This document shows positions 31,113 through 41,185 of a stretch of 64,000 nucleotides of DNA, in pieces (positions within the stretch are counted from its first letter, which is position 1; each line of letters opens with the position of its first letter). The notes below the pieces were generated by a model, which did not search any database, was not told the DNA's origin, and worked only from the letters and a program-made list of their open reading frames with translations. Location of the stretch: contig NC_018016.1 in assembly GCF_000265465.1 (NCBI RefSeq), positions 1,121,501 to 1,185,500 on the forward strand, in the 5' to 3' direction. Source of the stretch: Ornithobacterium rhinotracheale DSM 15997 (GTDB lineage Bacteria > Bacteroidota > Bacteroidia > Flavobacteriales > Weeksellaceae). The position numbers were made by a program, and so were the translations under genes.

Positions 31113-32627
31113 ATGAGCAAAGCATATATAAAGGACTGGATGGCAACCAAGCCTTACACCAAACAAACCAACACAGAACTATTTTACCTTGAAATTACCA
31201 ACGAAGTATTAGAAAAATTAGAAAAATCTTCAGATTTTCTAGACCATTTTCTGGACAGAGAAAGCTTTAAAGATTTGGCAATTTTCTTGACTTCGTATTT
31301 CGAAGATGTGATTTCAAATGTAGGCCTGTTCCGTGCTTTTATTGCGCTACACCAAGAAATTTATAAAAAAAGTTTGCCATTTTATGTGGCCAAAAACTAC
31401 ACCGAGGGAGACATCAACATTCAAGATGTTCAATTTTTGGTTTGGTATTTCTTGAATTTACAGAAACAAGATGTTTTTGTGAATCCGTATAGTCCAGAAT
31501 TAAAGGAATTGGCGCAAAATGTGTGGCAAGTCTTTGACCAAGAGTATGAATACGCACCAGAAAACACGCAAATTGCAGATTTCTTTAAACTTGAAAATCC
31601 CGAAAACTTGGACGAAGTGCGCTATTTCATCGATAAGATTTTAACACGCAGTTACCTTTTCACCCAAGACACAGGGATTGAGCTCTACATGCGCACCGCT
31701 GCCTTGAAAACGGGCAATCAGCAAGATTTTAAATTATATAAAAATCATAGAGATAAATTTATCTTGAACTTCCCGACCAAGCTTTTGGCTAAACGAGGCA
31801 CCGAGTGGGCGGCTGTACTTTATGGCAAAAAAGAGGAAGCGCAAGACATCAAAAACATGGGATTGAACTCGCATGCGGCTTTACTCTACAAAGGCGAAAA
31901 TGGCGAGGATTTGGAAATGGAGCATTTAAGCTCGGGAAAAACCATTTTGGTAAGCAAAGATAATTTTGAGGATTACAAAAAAATGCCTGAAAATGCAATT
32001 TTGTATGCAGGCATCAGCCCGTGGAAAGGCAAATATTCTCTCACAGGAATCATCAATGCCTTTAATTATGACGAGAGTTTGGTAGAAAATGCCAAACGCG
32101 ATTATGTGGCACGCCAAGCCATTCAAGATGAAAAGGAGAAAAAAGAATATTTAAAAAATATCAAAAAACAAGAAAAGGTATTTTTAGAAAAAACAGGTGG
32201 CGTTCCTTACAAAATCCTTTCGGCGGAAGAATCAATCGATTTCATCAATGATTTTTTTGATACGCTTGACGAACAAAAAATTGAAAAGTATAACGAAGAT
32301 ATTGCGACACTGCTAAACTCTATCCAGAGCAGCACGCATATCCAAAATGCGGTATTATTCTTTAATCCTAATTTTGGGCTTGAGTTTTATAGCAATCTTG
32401 CTACCGAATTGGAGGTGGACGACAATCCTTTCAAGGAAGATGTTGCCAACCCTACTTTGCTAATGAAATTGATGATGGCAGACACTTATTCTCGTGAGTT
32501 TTTTGATTTCTATTATCAATTAATGAAAGAGAAAAAATCGGCTCAAATCGAATTTTTAAAGGATTTCAGCGAAAAAGACATCGATTTTATGCTTAGATTC
32601 TACAAGCCTACTCGCTACGGAAATTAG
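31113..32627 (+). CDS. Conserved cytoplasmic protein of unknown function (504 aa)
   Basis: A large intact gene with no signal peptide. The N-terminal half is helical and aromatic (YFEDVISNVGLFRAFIAL, DVQFLVWYFLNLQKQDVF); the middle holds a GTEWAAVLYGKK segment and then beta-rich YAGISPWKGKYSLTGIIN. The C-terminal part is helical, with ETTGGVPYKILSAEESIDFIND-like and FYKPTRYGN at the end. No catalytic motif is seen. Its length and lack of frame interruption support a real gene, probably of a Bacteroidota-specific DUF family. It is 63 bases upstream of pgi but has its own separation by a promoter box. Confidence 0.7.
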   Translation: MSKAYIKDWMATKPYTKQTNTELFYLEITNEVLEKLEKSSDFLDHFLDRESFKDLAIFLTSYFEDVISNVGLFRAFIALHQEIYKKSLPFYVAKNYTEGDINIQDVQFLVWYFLNLQKQDVFVNPYSPELKELAQNVWQVFDQEYEYAPENTQIADFFKLENPENLDEVRYFIDKILTRSYLFTQDTGIELYMRTAALKTGNQQDFKLYKNHRDKFILNFPTKLLAKRGTEWAAVLYGKKEEAQDIKNMGLNSHAALLYKGENGEDLEMEHLSSGKTILVSKDNFEDYKKMPENAILYAGISPWKGKYSLTGIINAFNYDESLVENAKRDYVARQAIQDEKEKKEYLKNIKKQEKVFLEKTGGVPYKILSAEESIDFINDFFDTLDEQKIEKYNEDIATLLNSIQSSTHIQNAVLFFNPNFGLEFYSNLATELEVDDNPFKEDVANPTLLMKLMMADTYSREFFDFYYQLMKEKKSAQIEFLKDFSEKDIDFMLRFYKPTRYGN

Positions 32628-32659
32628 TCTTTTTGCTTTTTTTCGATTTAAATTATAAC

Positions 32660-32667
32660 TAAATTTG
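32660..32667 (+). promoter_or_regulatory. pgi: -7 box (TAAATTTG) of pgi
   Basis: A TAnnTTTG match 24 bases before the pgi ATG. Confidence 0.5.
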
Positions 32668-32690
32668 TATAGAAATCAAAATTCAATAAA

Positions 32691-34331
32691 ATGCAAAATA
32701 TAAACCCTACTCAGACCGAGGCTTGGAAAAAGCTACAAGCCCATTACGAAGAGACCAAAGACCTTCATTTAAAAGATTTATTCGCAGCAAACGCTCAACG
32801 CTTTGATGAGTTTAGCGTAAAATGGAACGAATTTTTGTTTGACTATTCCAAAAACCAAATCAATCAAAAAACAATCGACTTGCTCGTGGAACTTGCCGAA
32901 GAATGCCAATTGCAAGATGCGATAGATTCTATGTTTGCGGGAGAGCACATCAACCAAACAGAAGACCGTGCCGTGATGCACACTGCACTACGCAACCAAG
33001 GCGAGGAAGTCTTAATCGATGGCGAAAATGTATTGCCACAAGTGCGCAAAGTTTTAGCTCAAATGAAAGACTTTAGCCACCGCGTGATTTCTGGCGAATG
33101 GAAAGGCTACACTGGTAAAGCGATTACAGATGTGGTAAACATAGGAATCGGCGGTTCGGATCTTGGTCCCGTGATGGTGGTCGAGGCGTTAAAACATTAC
33201 AAAACTCATTTAAACATACATTTTGTATCGAATGTAGACGGCACACACATCGCAGAAACTACCAAAAAACTAAATCCAGAAACGACTTTGTTTATCGTGG
33301 CTTCTAAAACTTTTACCACCCAAGAAACCATGACCAATGCTAATTCGGCTAAAAAATGGTTTTTGGACAGCGGAGCCAAACAAAGCGACATTGCCAAACA
33401 TTTCGTAGCACTTTCTACCAATGCCAAAGATGTTACTGCATTTGGAATTGCAGAAGAAAACATGTTTGAATTCTGGAACTGGGTAGGCGGTCGTTATTCA
33501 TTATGGAGCGCGATTGGCTTAAGCATTGCACTTGCTGTGGGCTACGAAAAATTTGAGGAATTGCTACTCGGTGCTTACGAAGTAGATGAGCATTTCAGAA
33601 CCACTGAATTTAAACAAAACATTCCTGTTTTGATGGCACTTATTGGCATTTGGTACAACAATTTCTACGGAGCAGAAAGCTATGCAATTTTGCCTTATGA
33701 GCAGTATTTGCACCGTTTCCCAGCCTATTTGCAACAAGGCGATATGGAAAGTAATGGTAAATCTATCGACCGAAACGGACAAAAAGTGACTTACCAAACA
33801 GGACCAATCATTTGGGGAGAAGCAGGAACCAATGGGCAACACGCTTTTTATCAATTAATTCACCAAGGGACTAAATTAATCCCAGCTGATTTTATCGCAG
33901 GGGCTCGTTCCAACAACAATGTGAGCGATCATCACGAAAAACTTTTGGCAAACTTCTTTGCTCAGACCGAGGCACTTGCTTTTGGAAAATCCGAAACACA
34001 AGTGAGAGCGGAACTCGAAAAAGAAGGAAAATCCAAAGAAGAAATCGAATTCTTGTTGCCTTACAAGGTATTTGATGGCAACCGCCCTACCAATTCCATT
34101 TTGTATAAAAAATTAACCCCAAAAACATTGGGTAGCTTGATTGCCTTGTATGAGCAAAAAATCTTTGTTCAAGGTATCATCTGGAACATCTTTAGTTTCG
34201 ACCAATGGGGCGTAGAACTTGGTAAACAATTGGCTAAAGCTATCTTAGCGGAAATCAATGCGGGAGATACCGTAACAGACCACGACAGCTCTACCAATGG
34301 ATTGATGAATGCTTATTTAAAAATGAAATAA
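32691..34331 (+). CDS. pgi: Glucose-6-phosphate isomerase
   Basis: The 546-residue enzyme interconverts glucose-6-phosphate and fructose-6-phosphate. Family landmarks: [11 protein letters not shown] (about 150), [12 protein letters not shown] (about 182-193), SKTFTTQET (about 204-212), [12 protein letters not shown] (about 264-275), the active-site block [12 protein letters not shown] (about 346-357), and [18 protein letters not shown] (about 377-394) with catalytic Glu and His. The length is normal. The next gene starts on the base after its stop. Confidence 0.97.
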   Translation: MQNINPTQTEAWKKLQAHYEETKDLHLKDLFAANAQRFDEFSVKWNEFLFDYSKNQINQKTIDLLVELAEECQLQDAIDSMFAGEHINQTEDRAVMHTALRNQGEEVLIDGENVLPQVRKVLAQMKDFSHRVISGEWKGYTGKAITDVVNIGIGGSDLGPVMVVEALKHYKTHLNIHFVSNVDGTHIAETTKKLNPETTLFIVASKTFTTQETMTNANSAKKWFLDSGAKQSDIAKHFVALSTNAKDVTAFGIAEENMFEFWNWVGGRYSLWSAIGLSIALAVGYEKFEELLLGAYEVDEHFRTTEFKQNIPVLMALIGIWYNNFYGAESYAILPYEQYLHRFPAYLQQGDMESNGKSIDRNGQKVTYQTGPIIWGEAGTNGQHAFYQLIHQGTKLIPADFIAGARSNNNVSDHHEKLLANFFAQTEALAFGKSETQVRAELEKEGKSKEEIEFLLPYKVFDGNRPTNSILYKKLTPKTLGSLIALYEQKIFVQGIIWNIFSFDQWGVELGKQLAKAILAEINAGDTVTDHDSSTNGLMNAYLKMK

Positions 34332-34601
34332 ATGAAAAAAGCACTTTTCGTTGCAGCGGCAGCACTTAGCTTAATTTCGTGTAAAAATGAGAAAAAAGGC
34401 TGGACAGATGAAGACCGCAGAGAGTTTATGCAATCTTGCACCGCAGTAGACCCGTCTGAACAGACCAAGGAAAGATGCGAGTGCGGCTTAAATGTTTTAG
34501 AACAAAAATACTCGTCCTACAACGAGGCTCAGGAAGCTACCGAAAAAATGACCGAAGACCAATTGGTCGAGCTTTTGAGTGATTGCGGTTTAGAACATTA
34601 A
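34332..34601 (+). CDS. Small lipoprotein with four cysteines (89 aa)
   Basis: Signal peptide with lipobox LISC at about residues 15-18. The mature part is acidic/helical with Cys at about 36, 50 and 52 in MQSCTAVD and ERCECGLNVL, and a fourth in LLSDCGLE near the C-terminus, so two disulfides are possible. The ATG directly abuts the pgi stop. The protein is in the periplasm or on the outer membrane, function unknown. Confidence 0.65.
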   Translation: MKKALFVAAAALSLISCKNEKKGWTDEDRREFMQSCTAVDPSEQTKERCECGLNVLEQKYSSYNEAQEATEKMTEDQLVELLSDCGLEH

Positions 34602-34702
34602 TTAAGAAAACACTAAAATAAACGCCCAAATCACCTTTTTTGCTACTAAAAACACCGCTTGTTTTTTATTTTTTTTAGATATTTGCCAAAAATTTAAACA
34701 GC

Positions 34703-35521
34703 GTGAAGATAGCAATACAAGGAGGTTTGGGCTCTTTTCATCATCAAGCAGCGAGTATGCTATTTGATGGCGATAGCTACGAAATCTTGGACAAAGACCA
34801 CTTTAGAGGCGTAGCCGAAGCACTCGTGAAAGGTGAATGCACCTATGGGCTCATAGCACTCGAGAACTCTATTGCAGGTTGCATTTTGCCCAATTACAAT
34901 TTAATCAAGAATAATGATTTAAAAATCGTGGGCGAACTCTACATGCCCATTGAGCACCATTTAATGGTGATTCCAGGAGTGAAAATCGAGGATTTAAGCG
35001 AAATTTATTCTCACTCCATGGCACTTTTGCAATGCGAAGATTTCCTAAATCAACACCCAAAAATCCGTAGAATTGACTATGTGGACACGGCTAATTCTGC
35101 CAAAAAAATCAAAACCGAAGATTTGCACCACGCGGGTGCCATTGGCTCAAAAGTTGCCGCAGAATTATATGGTTTAGAAATTATAAACCCTGCAATACAA
35201 AGTAACAAAGACAACTTCACGCGTTTTGTATTGCTAAGCCGAGAATTACCTGATAATCAAGATTTTAATAAAATTTCTTTACGCTTTTCGCTCCCGCACC
35301 AAAAGGGAAGCCTTGCCAATATCTTGATGCAATTTGCGGTGCATGGATTCAATATGACCAAAATCCAATCGATGCCTATCGTAGATATGCCGTGGCAGTA
35401 TGAGTTTTATGTAGATGTAATTGTGCACAACCACGAGCGTTTTGCCAAGGTGCTAGACATCATTCAACTCATGGCAGAGGATATTGAGATTTTAGGCAAA
35501 TACAAAAATGGGAATTTGTAG
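34703..35521 (+). CDS. pheA: Prephenate dehydratase
   Basis: The 272-residue enzyme makes phenylpyruvate from prephenate in phenylalanine synthesis. The catalytic domain (about 1-180) opens IAIQGGLGSFHHQAA and holds the TRF motif in NFTRFVLLSRE (about 172-182). A C-terminal ACT domain (about 195-265: HQKGSLANILMQFAVHGFNMTKIQSMP) would bind phenylalanine for feedback control. There is no chorismate mutase domain; that activity is supplied by the fused gene at 39168. The start is GTG 34703. A box GATATTTG at about 34677 is a weak promoter candidate. Confidence 0.93.
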   Translation: MKIAIQGGLGSFHHQAASMLFDGDSYEILDKDHFRGVAEALVKGECTYGLIALENSIAGCILPNYNLIKNNDLKIVGELYMPIEHHLMVIPGVKIEDLSEIYSHSMALLQCEDFLNQHPKIRRIDYVDTANSAKKIKTEDLHHAGAIGSKVAAELYGLEIINPAIQSNKDNFTRFVLLSRELPDNQDFNKISLRFSLPHQKGSLANILMQFAVHGFNMTKIQSMPIVDMPWQYEFYVDVIVHNHERFAKVLDIIQLMAEDIEILGKYKNGNL

Positions 35522-35646
35522 TATTTTCGGCTAAATAAATACTATAAAACCATTTATTCCCACACAAAAACACTAAAAAATTCAATTTTTAACATTTTTA
35601 GTTTTTTTTATTTATATCTTTACGATTAGATAAAAAATTCACTAAA

Positions 35647-36438
35647 ATGAAAAAACTATTATTACTTAGCACTTTTTTAATTTCGGCAATTTCTTTTGCC
35701 CAGCCAGTAATTTCAGGCGATGTAAATATGCCTGCCGATCCTTGTAACGAAACTGCTTTAGGCAATAGCAATCAAAACATTTATTACACCTATACCAGAG
35801 TGCCCAATCCAGAGCTTAAAGAAAAAACCAAAACAGGACTCACTGTTTTACAAATAGGTAAAGATTTAACTAAATTTACCGATGAAGCTATCATAAAATC
35901 AGATTCCCTGAGCAAAGCCTTTGCGCAAAAAGGAACTGCAAATACAAGCGATTTAAACAAAATGCTTGCCGTTATGTATGAAATAGGTTTTAATAGTAAT
36001 GTGTTCAATGATTTGAAAAACAAACAAACTATTATACAAAATGCTATGGGGTTACCCGGCATGGAATACACCATTCCCACTCCTACGCTAAAATGGCAAT
36101 TGCAAAAAGACCAAAAAGAGATTTTGGGCTATGCGGTGCAAAAAGCCACCACCCAATACGGCGGCAGAGAGTGGGAGGCTTGGTTTGCAAAAGACATTCC
36201 GCTATCGTATGGACCTTATGTATTCAATGGACTACCAGGGCTAATCTTGGAAGTTTATGACACCGAGAATGAACACCACTTTACCGCTACGGGTATGGAT
36301 AACAAGCCACAAGCCATTTTCAAAAGAATCTACGACAAGGAAATCAAAACTTCTGAAGAAAAAGCTAAAAAAGCCTTAAAAAATAAATATGAAAGCCCAA
36401 AATATAATCGCCCTTACAACCCAATTGATAAATCTTAA
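35647..36438 (+). CDS. GLPGLI family exported protein, second copy (263 aa)
   Basis: The signal peptide (about 1-18) ends at FAQ. The family motif appears as FNGLPGLILEVY at about 197-208. It differs from the copy at 25484 in a longer N-terminal portion (a mature start with DVNMPADPCNETALG) and has the same C-terminal AKKALKNKYE helix plan. It is 15 bases before its TonB-receptor-like partner with no terminator between them, unlike the first pair. The upstream AT-rich region has a TATCTTTA element near 35613. Confidence 0.85.
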   Translation: MKKLLLLSTFLISAISFAQPVISGDVNMPADPCNETALGNSNQNIYYTYTRVPNPELKEKTKTGLTVLQIGKDLTKFTDEAIIKSDSLSKAFAQKGTANTSDLNKMLAVMYEIGFNSNVFNDLKNKQTIIQNAMGLPGMEYTIPTPTLKWQLQKDQKEILGYAVQKATTQYGGREWEAWFAKDIPLSYGPYVFNGLPGLILEVYDTENEHHFTATGMDNKPQAIFKRIYDKEIKTSEEKAKKALKNKYESPKYNRPYNPIDKS

Positions 36439-36453
36439 ATTTCAAAGCCCTAA

Positions 36454-39090
36454 ATGGTGACAAAAAAAGCATTTTTACTATATTTTTTAGTCCTGAGCTC
36501 GTGGGCATTGCATGCACAAAGTGTGATAAAGGGAACTTTGTCCGATGAAAATGCAACGCCCATAAGCGGGGCAAGCGTGAGCCTTGTTTCGCCTAAAGAT
36601 GAGGAGATTATTGCCTACACTTTTTCGGACAAAAATGGAAAATACCAAATTGAAACCAATTCTCCGCTCAAGGAACTTTATATTGTAGTGAGTGCTATGA
36701 ATTTTGGAGAAAAAAAATCCAAAATCCAAAATCAATCGCAGACTAAAAATTTCACTTTAGAGGGCGAAATCATTCAGCTTAAAGAAATTGTGGCAAAATC
36801 CACGCCTATTCGCCGAAAAGGCGACACGATAAGCTATGATGTCAAAAGTTTTGCAAAATCCCAAGACCGAAATCTGGAAGATATCTTAAAACGATTGCCT
36901 GGCATAGAGGTAGAAAAAAGTGGACGCGTGCTCTACCAAGGCTCCCCCATCAATAAATTTTATGTAGAGGGCTTAGACCTTGTGGACGGAAAATATAAAA
37001 TCATTAATCAAAATCTGCCCCACAAAGAAGTAGCGAGTGTGCAAGTACTGGAGAACCACCAGCCTATAAAAATGCTGGATAGTTTGGTGTTTTCGGACAA
37101 AGCAGCACTAAACATTAAGCTTAGAAACAAGTTCACGCACACGGGCTCGGCAGAATTAGGCATAGGCGGCAGTCCGCTACTGTGGAAAGCTAACTTAAGC
37201 CCCATGTTTTTTTCCAGAAAAAGACAATATTTACTCTCGTACCAAACGACCAACACGGGCGAAAAATTAGAACAACAAAATCAAGTTTTCATCAACTCGA
37301 ATCTAGAAGCCGTGGCACCAACTTCGCAACAGAACACTTGGCTCAGCTTGCCTGAAGCCACACCACCCGCGGTCTCGCCCTTGTATTGGAACAACAACAA
37401 TGCACATTTAGTTTCGCTTAATTATATTCAGAAATTTAAGAATGATTACACCATACGATTCAACAATTCGTATTTTAATGATTTTCAGAAGATAGAAGGC
37501 GAGTCCAGCACGCTTTACTTTAATAATGGGCAGGGCTTAAAAGTTTTTGAAAACATGAAAAATCGTGTTTTTACCAATGAGCTGAACTCAACTTTGAAAA
37601 TCGAAAAAAATGTGCAAAATTACTTTTTCAACAATACATTGAATTACAAAGCTCATTGGGACGGCGAAGATGTTTTCTTGCAATCCAATCAAGGAAATTT
37701 TAATCAAAATCTAAACAGCAAAAATTTTGGAATTTCCAATGATTTGAGCACCATGTTCACCATTGGTAAGCAAATTTTGAGTGTAAATTCCAATATTTCT
37801 TATGCCAGCGCACCGCAGAATTTAGGCATAAAACCTGGCGTATTTCAAGAATTATTCCCACAATCCATAGACGGATATTTGGCGCAAAACATAAATTTAA
37901 AGCATTTTTATACCAACAATTATGTGGGGTTCAATAAAGGTTTGGGTAAATTTAATTTTAGCAATAAATTCGGATTTAGCCTTGAAAACAAAAAATTGAA
38001 CACGGACATCGCGGTGGACAATCAAGCTCCTTTGTCCGATGATTTCTACAATCATTTAAAACTGAAAAATTCGCTTTTTTATGCAAAAACAAGATTGGAA
38101 ACCAAGCTAAACCGATGGTTGTTTAGCCTTTCGCTGCCCGTTACTCAGCAATTTATGCAATGGGAAGATGTGCCTTTGCTGCAAGACAATCGCAAGTATT
38201 TAACAAGATTTGAACCTTATTTTTCGGTGCACTATGACGCTAAGTCTTTTTGGAAATATTCGGCTTATGTAAATTGGGATCAATCGCTGGGCAACATCGG
38301 CGACTTGTACTACGCTTATATCCTGAAAAATTACCGAAGAATTGAGCGTATGCCAGGCATTTTGCCCGAAAACAAAACATTTAATTATGGGCTTAATCTT
38401 GAATACAAGAATCCGCTTGAAAGCATTTTTGCCTTTGCCAAATACAAGCGTTCGCACTACAAAAGCAATTTGATTTATAGCACAAATCTTGAAAAAAATG
38501 GTGCGACTTTTATCGATGCCACGGAGCAAGATAACACCTCTGAATCTCAAAGCATAACGCTACGATTTGACAAATATTTTAGCGACATCAAGACCAATCT
38601 CTCGATGACGGGACAATGGAGTGAACATAAATCTGAACAAATCTTCAACGCCAAAAAAGATTGGAGCCAAAGCGAAACGATACTGGGAAAAGCCAAGCTA
38701 CAGACGCAGTTTTTCGACCAATTCAAAGCGGAATACACCATAAATCTTTCGCGCACACAACCAAGCTGGAGCGGACAAAAACAACAAGCCATCATCGGGC
38801 AAAGCCATTGGGTAGAATTTATCATTTCGCCATGGAAACAGCACAGCATCATCAGCCAAACCGAATGGGTGAAAAACAGCCTTTTCAGCGGAAACCAAAC
38901 CTATCTTTTCTCAAATTTGAGATACCAATTTGCCTTACAAAAAAACAAAATCGATTTTGAAATTATATGGAATAATATTTTTAACCTAAAAGAATACAAA
39001 ACGCTGTATTCTTCGCCACTTTCATCCACCGAAAATGTTTACCAGTTAAGACCTTCTCAAATTTTGGCAAAAATCAAATTTAGTTTATAA
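36454..39090 (+). CDS. TonB-dependent-receptor-like outer-membrane protein, second copy (878 aa)
   Basis: Same plan as the 26334 gene: signal peptide (about 1-21), carboxypeptidase-regulatory-like domain (about 24-100: GTLSDENATPISGASVSLV, AYTFSDKNGKYQIE), plug (about 110-210: NLEDILKRLPGIEVEKSGR, GLDLVDGKYKIINQNLPHKEVASVQVL), then a long aromatic-strand barrel ending ILAKIKFSL. It has diverged strongly from the first copy in the barrel but keeps the DKNG and NLEDILK motifs, so both come from an old duplication. It interrupts what is often a compact aromatic amino-acid gene group. Confidence 0.85.
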   Translation: MVTKKAFLLYFLVLSSWALHAQSVIKGTLSDENATPISGASVSLVSPKDEEIIAYTFSDKNGKYQIETNSPLKELYIVVSAMNFGEKKSKIQNQSQTKNFTLEGEIIQLKEIVAKSTPIRRKGDTISYDVKSFAKSQDRNLEDILKRLPGIEVEKSGRVLYQGSPINKFYVEGLDLVDGKYKIINQNLPHKEVASVQVLENHQPIKMLDSLVFSDKAALNIKLRNKFTHTGSAELGIGGSPLLWKANLSPMFFSRKRQYLLSYQTTNTGEKLEQQNQVFINSNLEAVAPTSQQNTWLSLPEATPPAVSPLYWNNNNAHLVSLNYIQKFKNDYTIRFNNSYFNDFQKIEGESSTLYFNNGQGLKVFENMKNRVFTNELNSTLKIEKNVQNYFFNNTLNYKAHWDGEDVFLQSNQGNFNQNLNSKNFGISNDLSTMFTIGKQILSVNSNISYASAPQNLGIKPGVFQELFPQSIDGYLAQNINLKHFYTNNYVGFNKGLGKFNFSNKFGFSLENKKLNTDIAVDNQAPLSDDFYNHLKLKNSLFYAKTRLETKLNRWLFSLSLPVTQQFMQWEDVPLLQDNRKYLTRFEPYFSVHYDAKSFWKYSAYVNWDQSLGNIGDLYYAYILKNYRRIERMPGILPENKTFNYGLNLEYKNPLESIFAFAKYKRSHYKSNLIYSTNLEKNGATFIDATEQDNTSESQSITLRFDKYFSDIKTNLSMTGQWSEHKSEQIFNAKKDWSQSETILGKAKLQTQFFDQFKAEYTINLSRTQPSWSGQKQQAIIGQSHWVEFIISPWKQHSIISQTEWVKNSLFSGNQTYLFSNLRYQFALQKNKIDFEIIWNNIFNLKEYKTLYSSPLSSTENVYQLRPSQILAKIKFSL

Positions 39091-39167
39091 ATTTTACTTC
39101 ATTTTTTGTAAAAATCAAGCTTTTAAAAGCAAAAAAATGATTAAATTGCCCTCCATTTAATAAACTA

Positions 39168-40250
39168 ATGAAACCTATGGAAATTAACAACTGGATCGAG
39201 AGTTTTAAAAAACCACTTGTAATCGCTGGCCCATGTAGTGCAGAAAGCGAAAAACAAATGCTACAAATTGCTGAAGAATTGCCTAAGGATAAAGTAGAAA
39301 TCTTCAGAGCAGGAATCTGGAAACCACGAACTAAGCCTAATTGCTTCGAGGGAGTGGGTGCCATCGGGCTCAATTGGCTGGCTAAAGTGCGTGAGGAATT
39401 TGGCTTTAAAATCGGAACCGAAATCGCTAATGCCAATCACGCAAAATTGGCACTTGAGTGTGATGTAGATATGTTATGGATTGGGGCTAGAACTACGGTA
39501 AACCCTTTCCAAGTGCAAGAAATTGCAGAAGCTTTGCGCGATACTGATAAAGTGGTTTTGGTAAAAAATCCAATCAACCCAGATTTGGAATTATGGATTG
39601 GTGCCATGGAGCGTTTGGCGGGGCAAGGCATCAAGAATTTAGGAGTAATCCACCGTGGATTCTCTGACTATAAAAAGACTAAATACCGCAACCAACCACA
39701 ATGGCAAATTGCACTTGATTTCAAAAATCGCTTACCAGAAATGCCGATTATTTGCGACCCTTCGCACATTGCAGGACGCAGAGATTTAATCGAAGAAATT
39801 TCTCAAAAAGCGATGAACTTCGGCTTCCAAGGCTTAATGATCGAAACACACCACACACCAGACGAAGCGTGGAGCGATGCTAGCCAACAGGTTACGCCAG
39901 CAAGATTAAACGAAATTCTTGAAAGCTTAAAAGTGAGAAAAGAAGACGATGCTGATACCGACTTCCACACCACTTTGGCTCAACTGAGAAATAAAATCGA
40001 CGAGGCAGACAATCGCATTCTTGAAATGATCAACGAGCGTATGGACATTGCAAAAGCCATCGGTACGCTTAAAAAAGAACACAATGTTACCGTGTTCCAG
40101 CCTAAGAGATGGAACTTGATCCAAGAACAAATTTTGGAAAAAGCCACTAAATTTGGCTTGTCTGAGGAGTTTGTTAATCGATTCTTGACTGCCGTGCACC
40201 AAGAATCAATCAAAATGCAAAACGAAATCATGGCTGATAAAAAAGCCTAA
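39168..40250 (+). CDS. Bifunctional DAHP synthase / chorismate mutase (type II)
   Basis: The 360-residue fusion links the first and a late step of aromatic amino-acid synthesis. The N-terminal DAHP synthase domain (about 10-260) shows the AGPCSAES, FRAGIWKPRTKP, GARTTVNPFQ, KNPINPDLELW, IHRGFS, CDPSHIAGRRD and METHHTPDEAWSDA-like motifs. The C-terminal chorismate mutase domain (about 270-355) has RNKIDEADNRILEMINERMDIAKAIG-type residues, with the catalytic Arg, Lys and Glu in this helix. Fusion of these two enzymes is common in Bacteroidota. It lies 6 bases before rsgA. Confidence 0.94.
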   Translation: MKPMEINNWIESFKKPLVIAGPCSAESEKQMLQIAEELPKDKVEIFRAGIWKPRTKPNCFEGVGAIGLNWLAKVREEFGFKIGTEIANANHAKLALECDVDMLWIGARTTVNPFQVQEIAEALRDTDKVVLVKNPINPDLELWIGAMERLAGQGIKNLGVIHRGFSDYKKTKYRNQPQWQIALDFKNRLPEMPIICDPSHIAGRRDLIEEISQKAMNFGFQGLMIETHHTPDEAWSDASQQVTPARLNEILESLKVRKEDDADTDFHTTLAQLRNKIDEADNRILEMINERMDIAKAIGTLKKEHNVTVFQPKRWNLIQEQILEKATKFGLSEEFVNRFLTAVHQESIKMQNEIMADKKA

Positions 40251-40255
40251 TTTCA

Positions 40256-41185
40256 ATGAAAGGACGCGTAATAAAATCCACGGGAAGCTGGTACAGCATC
40301 GCTACCGATTCGGGCGAAACTTTTGAGGCAAGAATTAGAGGTAAATTCAGGCTTAAAGGCATCAAACACACCAATCCGATTGCGGTGGGCGACGAAGTGG
40401 AATTTAGCTTAGATAAAGACAATATTGCTTTTATAGAAAAAATTTACGAGCGCCATAATTACATTATTCGGCGCTCGGTAAATTTATCTAAGAAAACACA
40501 TATTATCGCCTCAAACATAGATGTAGCAGTGATTCTCGCTACATTCAAAAATCCACGCACTTCTACGGGCTTTATCGACAGATTTCTGGTTACAGCCGAG
40601 GCATATCACATTCATCCCGTAATTTTGTTTAACAAAGTAGACGAAATCACACCAGAGGAACGCCCAGAGTTTGAAGCTCTCAAGAAAATCTATACCGATA
40701 TTGGCTATCAAGTTTTGGAAATTTCTGCTACCGAAAACATTGGGCTCAATAAAGTAAAAGACCTGCTCAAAGACCAAACGAGCGTATTTATGGGACATTC
40801 TGGCGTGGGCAAATCTACCTTGGTAAATGCCTTAAATCCTGAATTAAATTTAAAAACTAAAACGGTATCTACCTTTAACCAAAAAGGGCAACATACCACT
40901 ACTTTTGCACAAATGTACGCTTGGCCGTTTGGCGGCTACATTATCGACACGCCAGGGATTAAGGAATTTGGTTTGGCAGATTTTGAAGAAGATGAAATCC
41001 AAAACTATTTCCCAGAACTTTTTAAGCTAAAACAAGATTGCAAATTCCATAATTGCAAGCACCTCAACGAGCCTAAATGTGCCGTGAAAGAGGCTTTGGA
41101 AGCTGGAGAAATAGCACCAAGCCGTTTTGAAAGTTATTTAAATTTTATCGCAGAAAGTAATGAGAGTAGTCATACAAAGAGTTAA
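40256..41185 (+). CDS. rsgA: Ribosome small-subunit GTPase RsgA
   Basis: The 309-residue circularly permuted GTPase helps the 30S subunit mature. An N-terminal OB domain (MKGRVIKSTGSWYSIATDSGE) is followed by the permuted G domain: NKVD (G4, about 124), GHSGVGKST (G1, about 179-187), DTPG (G3). The C-terminal zinc site holds Cys/His in DCKFHNCKHLNEPKCAVKEA. It starts 6 bases after the DAHP synthase gene and its 3' end overlaps dtd by 26 bases. Confidence 0.95.
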   Translation: MKGRVIKSTGSWYSIATDSGETFEARIRGKFRLKGIKHTNPIAVGDEVEFSLDKDNIAFIEKIYERHNYIIRRSVNLSKKTHIIASNIDVAVILATFKNPRTSTGFIDRFLVTAEAYHIHPVILFNKVDEITPEERPEFEALKKIYTDIGYQVLEISATENIGLNKVKDLLKDQTSVFMGHSGVGKSTLVNALNPELNLKTKTVSTFNQKGQHTTTFAQMYAWPFGGYIIDTPGIKEFGLADFEEDEIQNYFPELFKLKQDCKFHNCKHLNEPKCAVKEALEAGEIAPSRFESYLNFIAESNESSHTKS

